From the NCBI GenBank assembly GCA_002337215.1, contig DDFO01000029.1, forward strand, positions 49,622 to 58,424: a stretch of DNA of 8,803 nucleotides, in the 5' to 3' direction. Made by a program: the position numbers and the translations under genes. The notes beneath the pieces were generated by a model that had not been told where the DNA came from, did no database searches, and saw nothing but the letters and a program-made list of their open reading frames with translations. This document shows positions 1 to 6,902 of the stretch, in pieces. Within the stretch, counting starts at the first letter, position 1; each line of letters opens with the position of its first letter. The stretch comes from Phycisphaerales bacterium UBA1926. Its GTDB lineage: Bacteria > Planctomycetota > Phycisphaerae > Phycisphaerales > UBA1924.

Positions 1-1018
1 CCGCCAGTGTGTACGCGTCGTCGTGCGGCGAATCCGCACGCTTGGGGAACCGGTACACCCCGTCGATGATCACCGGCACATCGTGCTCAATGAGCAGCCC
101 CGCGCACAGAGGCGCATCACGCCCACCCACGATCGCCATCGGGATGCCGCGCTTCGCGACGAAACTCACCGCGCTGACGATCTGGTCGTAGTCGTTCGCC
201 GCGACGAGCAGCCGAGGCCCGCCTTCCTCGGCATATTCCCCGCCCAGGTACGGCCGCATCGCCTCGAGCCGGAGATCGGAGGGGTGCGCCGCGCCGGACG
301 TCTTCACGTCCGCATAGGCCGATGCGTTGTCGAAGTAATCGCGGATCCCGTCGAGCGCCCGTTCGACGCGCTTCACCGCGTCGCCCTCGGGGCTCGTCCG
401 CCACATTCCGGGGTTCGCACGCACGCCCGGCCAGTTGATGACCATCCCCGCGTCGCCCCGCACGGTCATGTCTTCCCAGGTCCATCCGTCGAGCCGCATC
501 ACGCTCGCGCGTCCCGAGATCCGTCCCCCGCGCGGCATGACACCCGCGAGCATGATCCCGTTGAGCCGGGCAACCGGGAGGAGCGTCGAGTCCGGGTTCA
601 CCGCGACACCGGCCCGCACCTCGGGGTTGAACGACCCGATCTCGTTGCTGTCGTTGGTCGCGCGCACCGACGAGGTCTCGGTCAATCCCAACTGGGTGTG
701 CGCCGCGAACAGGCCGGGGTAAACGTGATGCCCGCCGACATCGATGATGTCGGTGTCGGGGCTCAGCAAGATCCGCTGCATGATCTCGGCGTCGGCGATC
801 GTCGTGATCGTTCCATCGCGGAACCCGACCACGCCGTTCTCGATCGTCTCGCCGCTCACGGTGTGCACCGTCCCCCCGGTGAGCATGACGCCGCCTTCCT
901 GCGGCGGCGCGGAGGGGAGGAGGTCCTGGGCGCCCGCGATCGAAACCGCGAGGCACGCCATCGAGGACGCCGCCGTGCGCACAATCGTGTTCATGGTCTT
1001 CATCGATGAACTCCGCAT
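1..1018 (-). CDS. Exported amidohydrolase-like protein, C-terminus cut by window edge
   Basis: This minus-strand frame is open from an ATG at 1018 to the left edge, giving about 339 residues without a stop. An alternative ATG at 1003 starts MKTMNTIVRTAAS, followed by a hydrophobic stretch ending in AGAQ, a good Sec-type signal peptide. Both starts have a GGAG-like ribosome site 6-7 bases upstream. After the signal come the features of the amidohydrolase superfamily N-terminus: a small beta region (LTGGTVHTVSGETIENGVV, then FRDGTITTI) leading to VGGHHVYPGLFAAHTQLGL. In active members this last point reads DAHxH. Here the second His is Gln (His102 and Gln104 counted from 1003), so the usual metal pair is incomplete. 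The start overlaps the upstream gene's stop (TGATG), so the two are probably co-translated. Substrate unknown. The family assignment is fairly sure, but catalytic activity is doubtful. The rest of the barrel lies outside the window. Confidence 0.85.
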   Translation of the reverse strand, partial: MRSSSMKTMNTIVRTAASSMACLAVSIAGAQDLLPSAPPQEGGVMLTGGTVHTVSGETIENGVVGFRDGTITTIADAEIMQRILLSPDTDIIDVGGHHVYPGLFAAHTQLGLTETSSVRATNDSNEIGSFNPEVRAGVAVNPDSTLLPVARLNGIMLAGVMPRGGRISGRASVMRLDGWTWEDMTVRGDAGMVINWPGVRANPGMWRTSPEGDAVKRVERALDGIRDYFDNASAYADVKTSGAAHPSDLRLEAMRPYLGGEYAEEGGPRLLVAANDYDQIVSAVSFVAKRGIPMAIVGGRDAPLCAGLLIEHDVPVIIDGVYRFPKRADSPHDDAYTLA

Positions 1019-4000
1019 CAGTTGCTCCCCGTCCCGGCCTCGGTCCCGTAGAGATTCTCGTAATACACCGCGTGGTTCACGATCCCGCAGCCGCAATCGC
1101 CGGGGCGCATGTCATCGGGGTGGAACCCCGCGCGGACCCAGTCCATCAATACGCCGCGCCGGTTGCCGACCGAACCATCGAGGACGTACTGCTCGGGCGG
1201 GGAATCGACCATCGGCGCGGCCTCGGAGTCCTCCGACGGGCCCTCGCCCTCATCGCCCCCGCTTTTCTTCTTGGGGCTCGCAATGATCTTCTGGATGAGC
1301 CGCTGCCGCTCGGCCGCGATGTTCGCCCGCGCGATCCGGTCCTGCTCGATCGAGTAGTACTCACGCCCATCGACGTACACCCGCTCGGCCCGCGCCCTCG
1401 TCGAGAGCGGGTGATCGGTCCACACCACGAAGTCCGCGTCGAGCGATTCCTCGAGCCGGCCCGTCGACCCCGCGCCGATCTGGATCGCGGGATTGCTGGT
1501 CACGAACTTGATCGCGTCGTCGGCCGTGAGCGGCGAACCGGGCCGGGCGTACTTGAGCACCTTCGCCGCCTCGGTATTCATACGCCGAGCCAGCTCGTCG
1601 GAATCGGAGTTGTAACTGGTCATCACGCCGGCCTCGGTCTGCAACGGACCCGCGAACGGGATCGCGTCCATCACCTCGACCTTGTACATCCACCAGTCGC
1701 TGAACAGGCTCGCGCCGATCGCGTTCTTCTGCACCGCCTCGGCCACCTTGTAGACCTCGAGGCCGTGCTGGAAGGTGCCGATCTGGAACCCGAAATCTTC
1801 GGCGACCTTGCAGAGCATCAGGATCTCGTCCTGGCGGTAGGAGTGGCAGTGGATGAGGCGGTCGCCCGCGAGGATCTCGGCGAGCGCCTCGAGTTCGAGG
1901 TCGCGGCGGACCTCGCCCTGTTCACGCTTCGCGGCGTACTCCCGCGCCGCCTCGAACCGATCGCGGATCACCGTCTCCACGCCGAGTCGAGTCTGCGGGT
2001 ACCGCGTCCGCTCGCTGTCGCGCAGGCTCCAGTTGCTCTGCTTCACGTTCTCGCCCAGCGCGAACTTGATGCCGGGGCGGGCACCCTCCAGCCGCATGTC
2101 GCTCGGCCTCTTGACGCCCCACCGCACTTTGTGCAGCGCGTTCTGCCCACCGATCGGGTTGGCCGACCCGTGCAGGCTGTTGACCGTCGTCACACCCATC
2201 GCGAGCTGGCGGTACCAGTTGATCGCGCTGGGATCGAGCGAATCGCCGATGCGGACCTCCGCCGTCACGGCCTGACCCGCTTCGTTGACGCCGAACCGGA
2301 ACAGACTCGTGTGGCTGTGGGCATCGATCAGCCCCGGCGTGATGTGCTTGCCGCTGACGTCGAGGACGACGATCTCTTCGTTGCTCCCGTCGAGCATCCA
2401 CTCGGGGGCAGGCCCCGGCTCGACCCGCAGGATCCGGCCCTGGCGGATGAACAGCCAGCCCGTCTCGAACGTGCCGCGGTCGGTCGCCGTCCAGATCGTC
2501 GCGTTGGTCAGCAGCAGCGTCTCGGGCACCGGCTCGTACCGCTTCGCGTAGGGCCCGAACGGGTAGCCGGGCAGCGGCGGGGTTTCCTTGATCGCCCCCT
2601 CCGTGTCGGCCTTTTTGTCATCCTTGTCGCTCTTGCCCTCGTCGGCGTCCGCGACATCCCCCGTCCGCCGCGCCGACCAGCCGAAGGTCGAGTCGTCGGA
2701 CGCGACCCCCGTCCCGATCATCAACCCGTCGCCCGCGAGCACACCCGAGACGATGTAGGTCACCTGCTCGTCGTCGTCGTCGTCCATCAGGAACGAGATC
2801 CGGTCGCCCTCGATGTGCACCGTGCGGGCGTCCGACGAGTGGGCCTCCGCCACCTCCCCGTCCGCGGCCTCCGGGTCCCACGACTCCGACGCGACGATCT
2901 TGGGCTTGCCCTTGCTCGAACCGGTCCCGGTGATCTCGAGGCGCATCTCGAACACAGGCTCCGCCTCGTCGCCCACCCACATGCGCCACGCGCCGTCGAA
3001 CGACGGACCCGCCCGGTCGGCCAGCCGATGACGAACGCCATCGATCCAGACATCGTGCATCACGCTGTCATCCACGCCCAATTCGAACAGAGGCCCGCTG
3101 CTGACAATCAGGTTCGCCCGCTTGCCCGCCTCGATCGTCCCGAGCTGATCGCTCAACCCCGCGATCGACGCGGCGTTGGTCGTGAGCATCGCGAGCGCGT
3201 CGTCGGCGCTCAGGCCGTGCTCGATCGCCGAGCGGAGTTCTTTGTGGAACTTGCGGCCCTTGGGCAGCCGGCTCGCGGTCAGCGCGATCTCGGCGGCGTC
3301 GTCCCCCCGGCCCATCTTCTCGACCAGCCGGCGCGGGTTCGTCGGCGCCTGCTCCCAGGACATCATCGTCTCGAGCTCGACCGCGTCGGCCTTGCCCACG
3401 CTGCTCACATCGGGCTCGGCAGGGAACCGCAGCGGGAGGATGATCGGCCGACCGATCTCCGCGATCCCGTCGAGCCACTTGAACTCCATCCCGTTGCCCA
3501 CGACCACCACCGGGCGGTTGAACTCCGTCGCGATGTCGTCTGCGAGGAAGTGCTCGAGCTCGTGATCGAGCGCGAACACGAGCGGCGTCGAGGCATCCTC
3601 GAGCGGGGTCAACGCGTTGCGGGGGTGGCTCCCGTCGAGCGTGGGCTCCCAGGCGGCCTGCCAATCCGCGTCGATCAGGGTCTGCCGCATCAGCGCCACC
3701 GCGCCGGGCGTGCTCGTGGGATAGCTCCGCGTCGTCCACCCGCTCGACTGGAAATCGAGCGCGTGGTAGACATCGTCCTTGTACACATCCGTGCGCGAGA
3801 GGCTCGCGTCGCCGGGCTTATCCGCCAGGCTCACGGCCGCGCCGCTGCCGGCGAACACGCCCCCGCTCGGCACGATGACCGCCGCGCCGAAGCCCATCTT
3901 CCGGTGCCCCTCCATCGCGCTGGATGAGAGCCCGTCGCCGTCGAGCGCCGAACGCTGGGGCGTGACGTTTGCGTTCCAGTGCGACCCGGCCTTGCCGGAA

Positions 4001-4380
4001 TCGGGCCTCGGCGCGTCAACCTCGACATACGGATCGATGAACGCCGCGTAGATGTGCTCGCCGGCAAGGTCGTGGACCTGCGCCCCTTCCGGGAGTTTGA
4101 TGCTCGCCCGCGCGGTGCTGGTCGCGCTGACGATCATCCCGTCCCGGATCTGGACCATCCCCTTCCACGCCACGCCCGGCTCGGGGTGCACCGTCGCGTT
4201 GATGAACACGTGGTGCGTCGGGTCCGCCTGCTTCATCCCGTTGGGACGGTCCGCGAGCACCGAGTCGCTCGTCGGCTGGGCTGACCCAGTCGAGGCGCTC
4301 AGCGCAACAAAAGCAGCGGACACCGAGAGGAGAACACACGACGCGGCGGCCGACCGGCCCGGAAACTGAGAAATTGGCAT
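1018..4380 (-). CDS. Exported tandem-domain amidohydrolase family protein (1120 aa)
   Basis: The start was chosen at ATG 4380 because it begins MPISQFPGRSAAASCVLL and continues as a signal peptide ending near GSAQ. A GTG at 4440 would add 20 residues in front of the signal. Residues about 55-445 form a first amidohydrolase-like domain, closing with the typical GTIEAGKRANLIV segment. Its metal motif position reads IDPYVEV (Asp116) instead of DAHxH. Residues about 455-575 form a beta-rich middle region, and an acidic linker (five Asp at 533-537, then a Lys/Asp-rich stretch) follows. The second amidohydrolase domain, about 620-1040, looks intact: PGLIDAHSH (His688, His690), later His844/His846 and His872, and Asp926 or Asp928 as candidate metal ligands. 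The C-terminal tail has a Lys/Glu/Ser-rich stretch and a DCGCG motif. Function is probably hydrolysis in the periplasm, substrate unknown. The ribosome site at 4380 is poor. It is the first gene of a pair with the downstream amidohydrolase. Confidence 0.88.
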   Translation of the reverse strand: MPISQFPGRSAAASCVLLSVSAAFVALSASTGSAQPTSDSVLADRPNGMKQADPTHHVFINATVHPEPGVAWKGMVQIRDGMIVSATSTARASIKLPEGAQVHDLAGEHIYAAFIDPYVEVDAPRPDSGKAGSHWNANVTPQRSALDGDGLSSSAMEGHRKMGFGAAVIVPSGGVFAGSGAAVSLADKPGDASLSRTDVYKDDVYHALDFQSSGWTTRSYPTSTPGAVALMRQTLIDADWQAAWEPTLDGSHPRNALTPLEDASTPLVFALDHELEHFLADDIATEFNRPVVVVGNGMEFKWLDGIAEIGRPIILPLRFPAEPDVSSVGKADAVELETMMSWEQAPTNPRRLVEKMGRGDDAAEIALTASRLPKGRKFHKELRSAIEHGLSADDALAMLTTNAASIAGLSDQLGTIEAGKRANLIVSSGPLFELGVDDSVMHDVWIDGVRHRLADRAGPSFDGAWRMWVGDEAEPVFEMRLEITGTGSSKGKPKIVASESWDPEAADGEVAEAHSSDARTVHIEGDRISFLMDDDDDEQVTYIVSGVLAGDGLMIGTGVASDDSTFGWSARRTGDVADADEGKSDKDDKKADTEGAIKETPPLPGYPFGPYAKRYEPVPETLLLTNATIWTATDRGTFETGWLFIRQGRILRVEPGPAPEWMLDGSNEEIVVLDVSGKHITPGLIDAHSHTSLFRFGVNEAGQAVTAEVRIGDSLDPSAINWYRQLAMGVTTVNSLHGSANPIGGQNALHKVRWGVKRPSDMRLEGARPGIKFALGENVKQSNWSLRDSERTRYPQTRLGVETVIRDRFEAAREYAAKREQGEVRRDLELEALAEILAGDRLIHCHSYRQDEILMLCKVAEDFGFQIGTFQHGLEVYKVAEAVQKNAIGASLFSDWWMYKVEVMDAIPFAGPLQTEAGVMTSYNSDSDELARRMNTEAAKVLKYARPGSPLTADDAIKFVTSNPAIQIGAGSTGRLEESLDADFVVWTDHPLSTRARAERVYVDGREYYSIEQDRIARANIAAERQRLIQKIIASPKKKSGGDEGEGPSEDSEAAPMVDSPPEQYVLDGSVGNRRGVLMDWVRAGFHPDDMRPGDCGCGIVNHAVYYENLYGTEAGTGSN

Positions 4381-4530
4381 GCCAACAGCATAGAGAGCCG
4401 AAGCCCGCCCGGCGAATCTCCCCGATCTCCACACCCCCACCGCCTACGCTTTCCGTAGGCCCGAGCCGGGCCCGTTCAATGCACGCCAGGGCCTTGCATC
4501 AGGCCAAGACTCGACGGAGATCCACGCGTT
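4381..4530. promoter_or_regulatory. Divergent intergenic region
   Basis: About 150 bases separate the divergently transcribed amidohydrolase (minus) and phosphofructokinase (plus) genes, so both promoters should lie here. I cannot point to convincing -35/-10 boxes on either strand. The only structured element is the inverted repeat at 4442-4460. For the phosphofructokinase gene a GGAGA at 4516-4520 lies 10 bases before the ATG, a slightly long but usable spacing. Confidence 0.5.
4442..4460. repeat. Perfect 7-bp inverted repeat between divergent genes
   Basis: GCCTACG and CGTAGGC flank a five-base loop (CTTTC). The element lies 61 bases upstream of the minus-strand start at 4380 and 70 bases upstream of the plus-strand start at 4531. 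It has no T-run after it on either strand, so it does not read as an intrinsic terminator. It could be an operator for a dimeric regulator or a 5'-leader hairpin. The symmetry is directly visible; the function is inference. Confidence 0.45.
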
Positions 4531-5769
4531 ATGGCACAGCTCATCGAAGGCAACGCCGTCATCGGCCAATCGGGCGGCCCGACCGCCGTCATCAACCAGT
4601 CCCTCGTCGGCGTCGTCGAGGGCCTGCTCGCCGAGGGGGCGGGCCATTTCGGCAATCCGGTCAAGCGCGTGCTCGGCATGCGGCACGGCGTCACGGGGCT
4701 GACCAAGGGCCAGCTCGTCGATCTCTCCGACAAATCCCAGGCCGAGCTCGATGCCGTCGCCCGAGCGCCCTCCGCCGCCCTCGGCTCCACCCGCGACAAA
4801 CCCGACGCGGCGTACTGCGAACGCATCTTCCACGCGTGCGAGAAGAACGACATCCGCTACTTCTTCTATATCGGTGGCAACGACTCATCCGACACCTGCC
4901 GCATCGTCAACGAGCTCGCCAACGAGTCGGGCTACGAGCTCCGCTGCTTCCACGTGCCCAAGACCGTCGATAACGACCTGCCCATCAACGACCACACGCC
5001 CGGCTTCCCCAGCGCCGCGCGCTTCGTCGCCACCGCCTTCCGCGCCGACAACCTCGACAACGCCTCCATCCCCGGGATCAAGATCAACGTCGTCATGGGA
5101 CGTCACGCCGGATTCTTGACCGCCGCCGCGGGCCTCGCCCGCGACCCCAACGGCGACCCGGACGACGGGCCCCACCTGATCTGCGTCCCCGAGGTCGCGT
5201 TCGATCTCGACAAATTCGCCGAGAAGGTCGCCGAGACGTACGAGCGGCTGGGGCGCTGCCAGATCGCCGTCTCCGAGGGCATCCAGGACCGCGACGGAAA
5301 CTCGATCGGCGCCATGCTCATCCAGGGCGAGGCCGATGCGCACGGGAACGCCCAGCTTTCAGGCTCAGGCGCCCTGGGCGACCAGCTCGCCAACATCCTG
5401 AAAGAACGCCTCAAGCCCGCCAGCGGCAAGGCCCCCCGTGTGCGAGCCGACACGCTCGGGTACCTCCAACGCTGCTGGCCCGACGCGAGCCCCATCGATC
5501 AGGACGAGGCCCGCCGTGCCGGCAAGTACGCCGCCAAGATCGCGCTCTCTGGCGACCTGGACGGCTCGGTCGCCATCCTCCGCACCGGCAAGGGCTACGA
5601 CGGCGAACCCTACCGCTCCGAGCTCGACCGCATCTTCCTCCACGATGTCGCCGCGAAGACCAAGCACATGGACCCGGAGTTCATGCACGGGGAATTCGAG
5701 ATCTCCCAGAAATTCCGCGACTACTGCACGCCGCTGGTGGGCGAACTACCCACTTTCGGCCGCCTCTGA
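4531..5769 (+). CDS. pfp: Pyrophosphate-type 6-phosphofructokinase
   Basis: This 412-residue cytoplasmic enzyme of the PfkA superfamily converts fructose 6-phosphate to fructose 1,6-bisphosphate. Visible motifs in order are GQSGGPTAVIN (12-22) in the nucleotide/PPi loop, IGGNDSSDT (114-122), PKTVDNDL (143-150) with the catalytic Asp147, MGRHAGF (189-195), SEGI (248-251) and YLQR (311-314). In ATP enzymes such as E. coli PfkA, the positions of Asp118 and Lys144 are both Gly (104 and 124). Asp plus Lys is the known signature of pyrophosphate-dependent enzymes, so this is predicted to be the reversible PPi-linked form (EC 2.7.1.90). The length is longer than E. coli PfkA (about 320 residues) and in the range of this PPi clade. 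GGND instead of GGDD is a variant. The ATG at 4531 is preceded by GGAGA at 4516-4520. The gene stands alone and ends before a strong terminator. Phosphoryl donor is inferred, not tested. Confidence 0.93.
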   Translation: MAQLIEGNAVIGQSGGPTAVINQSLVGVVEGLLAEGAGHFGNPVKRVLGMRHGVTGLTKGQLVDLSDKSQAELDAVARAPSAALGSTRDKPDAAYCERIFHACEKNDIRYFFYIGGNDSSDTCRIVNELANESGYELRCFHVPKTVDNDLPINDHTPGFPSAARFVATAFRADNLDNASIPGIKINVVMGRHAGFLTAAAGLARDPNGDPDDGPHLICVPEVAFDLDKFAEKVAETYERLGRCQIAVSEGIQDRDGNSIGAMLIQGEADAHGNAQLSGSGALGDQLANILKERLKPASGKAPRVRADTLGYLQRCWPDASPIDQDEARRAGKYAAKIALSGDLDGSVAILRTGKGYDGEPYRSELDRIFLHDVAAKTKHMDPEFMHGEFEISQKFRDYCTPLVGELPTFGRL

Positions 5770-5816
5770 GACGATCACGCCCGCTCGCGACAACCACATC
5801 CCCCAACCGCAACAAT

Positions 5817-5844
5817 CCCCTCGCTTGCGCGAGGGGTTTTTATT
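5817..5844 (+). terminator. Intrinsic terminator after the phosphofructokinase gene
   Basis: CCCCTCGC (5817-5824) pairs perfectly with GCGAGGGG (5829-5836) around a TTGC loop and is followed by TTTTTATT, a classic rho-independent terminator. It starts 47 bases after the phosphofructokinase stop. The converging lipoprotein gene ends at 5840, inside the T-run. Read on the minus strand the same stem is followed by ATTGTTG, a weaker T-tract, so it may serve both genes. Confidence 0.92.
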
Positions 5845-6457
5845 CCGTGGTCGACTCGGCCATCGACGCGACCAAGTCCGCGACCGCCATCGCCTTCCGC
5901 GCGCTGTACCCCTCGTCGTCGAACCACACGACCGTGCCATCCGCATCGAGCACCACCACCCGCGCCAGCCGGCCGTTCTCGTTGCCCGTCATCTCGACGA
6001 CCGGCTCGGCCGCGCCGCCGTACAGCGTGACCACCGACGCCCAGTCCTCCCGCGGGATGCCGGACCGCATCCCGTCGTCGATCCACCCGCTCGCCATCGT
6101 GGGCACGAGCCCCGGGATCGTCGGCACCTCGAGCAGATGTGCGTCGATTCCCTGCGCGCCGCCGATCCCGATCCCCGCCTGCAGCAGCCCCATCAGCCAG
6201 CGGTCGATGTCAAACTGTGTCTTCTGCTTGTAGCCGATCAGCAGCACCGCGGGCTTGCCCGCCAGCGACTCGGGGAGCCTCGTCTCGATCTTCTCGAGCG
6301 ATTCCCCATCAACGCTCGGGAACGCCTCCCCCACCGGGTCGCGGTTGGGGTAGGTCGTCGAGCACCCATTGAGGCCCGCCAACGCCCCGATGCCCGCTGC
6401 GGCGAGCCCGAGGCCCATTGCCCGACCGGACACGAATCGACGCCGCGACGACACCAT
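5840..6457 (-). CDS. Predicted Tat-exported lipoprotein with thioredoxin-like fold, no CXXC
   Basis: The ATG at 6457 gives 205 residues and has GGGGG at 6464-6468, six bases upstream. The N-terminus MVSSRRRFVSG contains a twin-arginine motif (Ser4-Arg5-Arg6-Arg7-Phe8-Val9). A Gly/Ala/Leu stretch follows, and then a lipobox LNGC with Cys32, so the mature protein should be lipid-anchored outside the cytoplasm, possibly exported folded by Tat. The body has a GKPAVLLIGY strand and, near the C-terminus, ARVVVLDADGTVVWFDDEGYS followed by a helix. This resembles the later beta-beta-alpha part of thioredoxin-like proteins of the AhpC/redoxin/ATP10 type. No Cys remains after Cys32 and no CXXC is present where the redox site would be (YKQKTQF), so oxidoreductase activity is unlikely. 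The fold assignment is inference; otherwise I would call it a hypothetical lipoprotein. It converges on the phosphofructokinase gene. Confidence 0.82.
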   Translation of the reverse strand: MVSSRRRFVSGRAMGLGLAAAGIGALAGLNGCSTTYPNRDPVGEAFPSVDGESLEKIETRLPESLAGKPAVLLIGYKQKTQFDIDRWLMGLLQAGIGIGGAQGIDAHLLEVPTIPGLVPTMASGWIDDGMRSGIPREDWASVVTLYGGAAEPVVEMTGNENGRLARVVVLDADGTVVWFDDEGYSARKAMAVADLVASMAESTTE

Positions 6458-6471
6458 CTTAGACCCCCGTT

Positions 6472-6693
6472 TCAGGCCGACAGTCTCCCCGCCGGCCTCG
6501 TTGCATCGTTCCGAATCCAGACGAGGGCGATTCGCACCGACGCGATGCTCCGATTCGTCGACGTCGCCTGACTCTCGACGGCGGTCACGTCGTCGAAGAA
6601 CCCTGGCTCCGTCTGGTCGTCCTTCTTTTTGAGGCAGCAGTTCACGTTCTGCGCGTGGTTCCCACCTGTTCGTAAACCCCTGTTCCGCTCCAT
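6472..6693 (-). CDS. Possible small hypothetical protein (73 aa), doubtful
   Basis: ATG at 6693 opens a 73-residue frame starting MERNRGLRTGGN and ending RPAGRLSA. Its stop lies 14 bases before the lipoprotein start, so it could be a leader gene of the same transcript. In its middle part most codons end in G or C, as in the real genes here, which mildly favours coding. It has a Cys-Cys pair, a KKKDD stretch, no signal peptide and no membrane segment. There is no clear ribosome site and I recognise no family. It could equally be chance or the remnant of a decayed gene. Confidence 0.22.
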   Translation of the reverse strand: MERNRGLRTGGNHAQNVNCCLKKKDDQTEPGFFDDVTAVESQATSTNRSIASVRIALVWIRNDATRPAGRLSA

Positions 6694-6764
6694 GAACGCA
6701 CTCTGCCACGCGAGAGATCACGGTGCGAATGGGGCGACAAGGAACGGTGCCATCGCAATAAAAG

Positions 6765-6780
6765 AGGATCAATTTATCCT
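6765..6780. repeat. Short AT-rich inverted repeat upstream of lectin-like gene
   Basis: AGGAT (6765-6769) and ATCCT (6776-6780) are separated by CAATTT, within an AT-rich stretch (CAATAAAAG before, AAAATG after) that stands out in this GC-rich DNA. TATCCT at 6775-6780 could be a weak -10 box for the plus-strand gene, but no matching -35 is evident. The 5-bp symmetry could occur by chance. Confidence 0.3.
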
Positions 6781-6902
6781 AAAATGCGCCGCAGGCTGGT
6801 GTAGGAATTCTCGCCTGAAATGAGGTCGGTGACATGGTGTTGCCGCGTTCGCCAGGCTGTCAGAGGCTGATGAGCAGCCTCGGAGTACGGACGGGATCAG
6901 CC

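Larger units (their letters stand above)
6458..6902. other. Intergenic region, mostly non-coding
   Basis: These 445 bases separate the minus-strand lipoprotein gene from the plus-strand lectin-like gene, so both promoters should lie here. I see no tRNA, riboswitch or insertion sequence. It contains one doubtful small minus-strand frame (6472-6693) and an AT-rich island around 6756-6785 with a short inverted repeat. A weak GGGA at 6893-6896 lies six bases before the lectin-like start. Confidence 0.5.

Noticed and set aside
23..1009. 328-codon plus-strand frame, and a 279-codon minus-strand frame at 117-956
   Set aside because: Both are low-complexity Arg-rich shadows. The frame that reads as amidohydrolase runs from 1018 to the window edge on the minus strand.
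2768..2784. Run of TCG triplets as a microsatellite or contingency repeat
   Set aside because: It is only about five units, in frame, encoding five Asp in an acidic region. Changes by whole units would not shift the frame and it is too short to suggest phase variation.
1006..3927. A 973-codon open frame on the plus strand, antisense to the long amidohydrolase gene
   Set aside because: Its product is Arg/His/Pro/Val-rich with no recognisable domain and it mirrors the codon bias of the real gene on the other strand. Such long antisense frames are common in GC-rich DNA, and the minus-strand frame has a signal peptide and amidohydrolase motifs.
4381..4440. GTG start at 4440 for the long amidohydrolase
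   Set aside because: It would add a basic 20-residue extension in front of a normal signal peptide. The ATG at 4380 gives the expected export signal, although its ribosome site is poor.
5438..6571. 377-codon plus-strand frame spanning the phosphofructokinase end and the lipoprotein gene
   Set aside because: It crosses a strong terminator, overlaps two real genes in other frames, and its product is rich in Arg/Pro/Ser with no domain.
5840..6772. Longer 310-residue version of the lipoprotein starting at 6772
   Set aside because: The extra N-terminus is Arg/Glu-rich and would place the Tat signal and lipobox over 100 residues inside the protein. The ATG at 6457 has a ribosome site and starts the signal directly.
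6458..6902. Searched by eye for a tRNA, riboswitch, CRISPR repeats or insertion-sequence ends
   Set aside because: I found no T-loop-like GGTTCRA with pairing arms, no repeated units and no terminal inverted repeats with a transposase.
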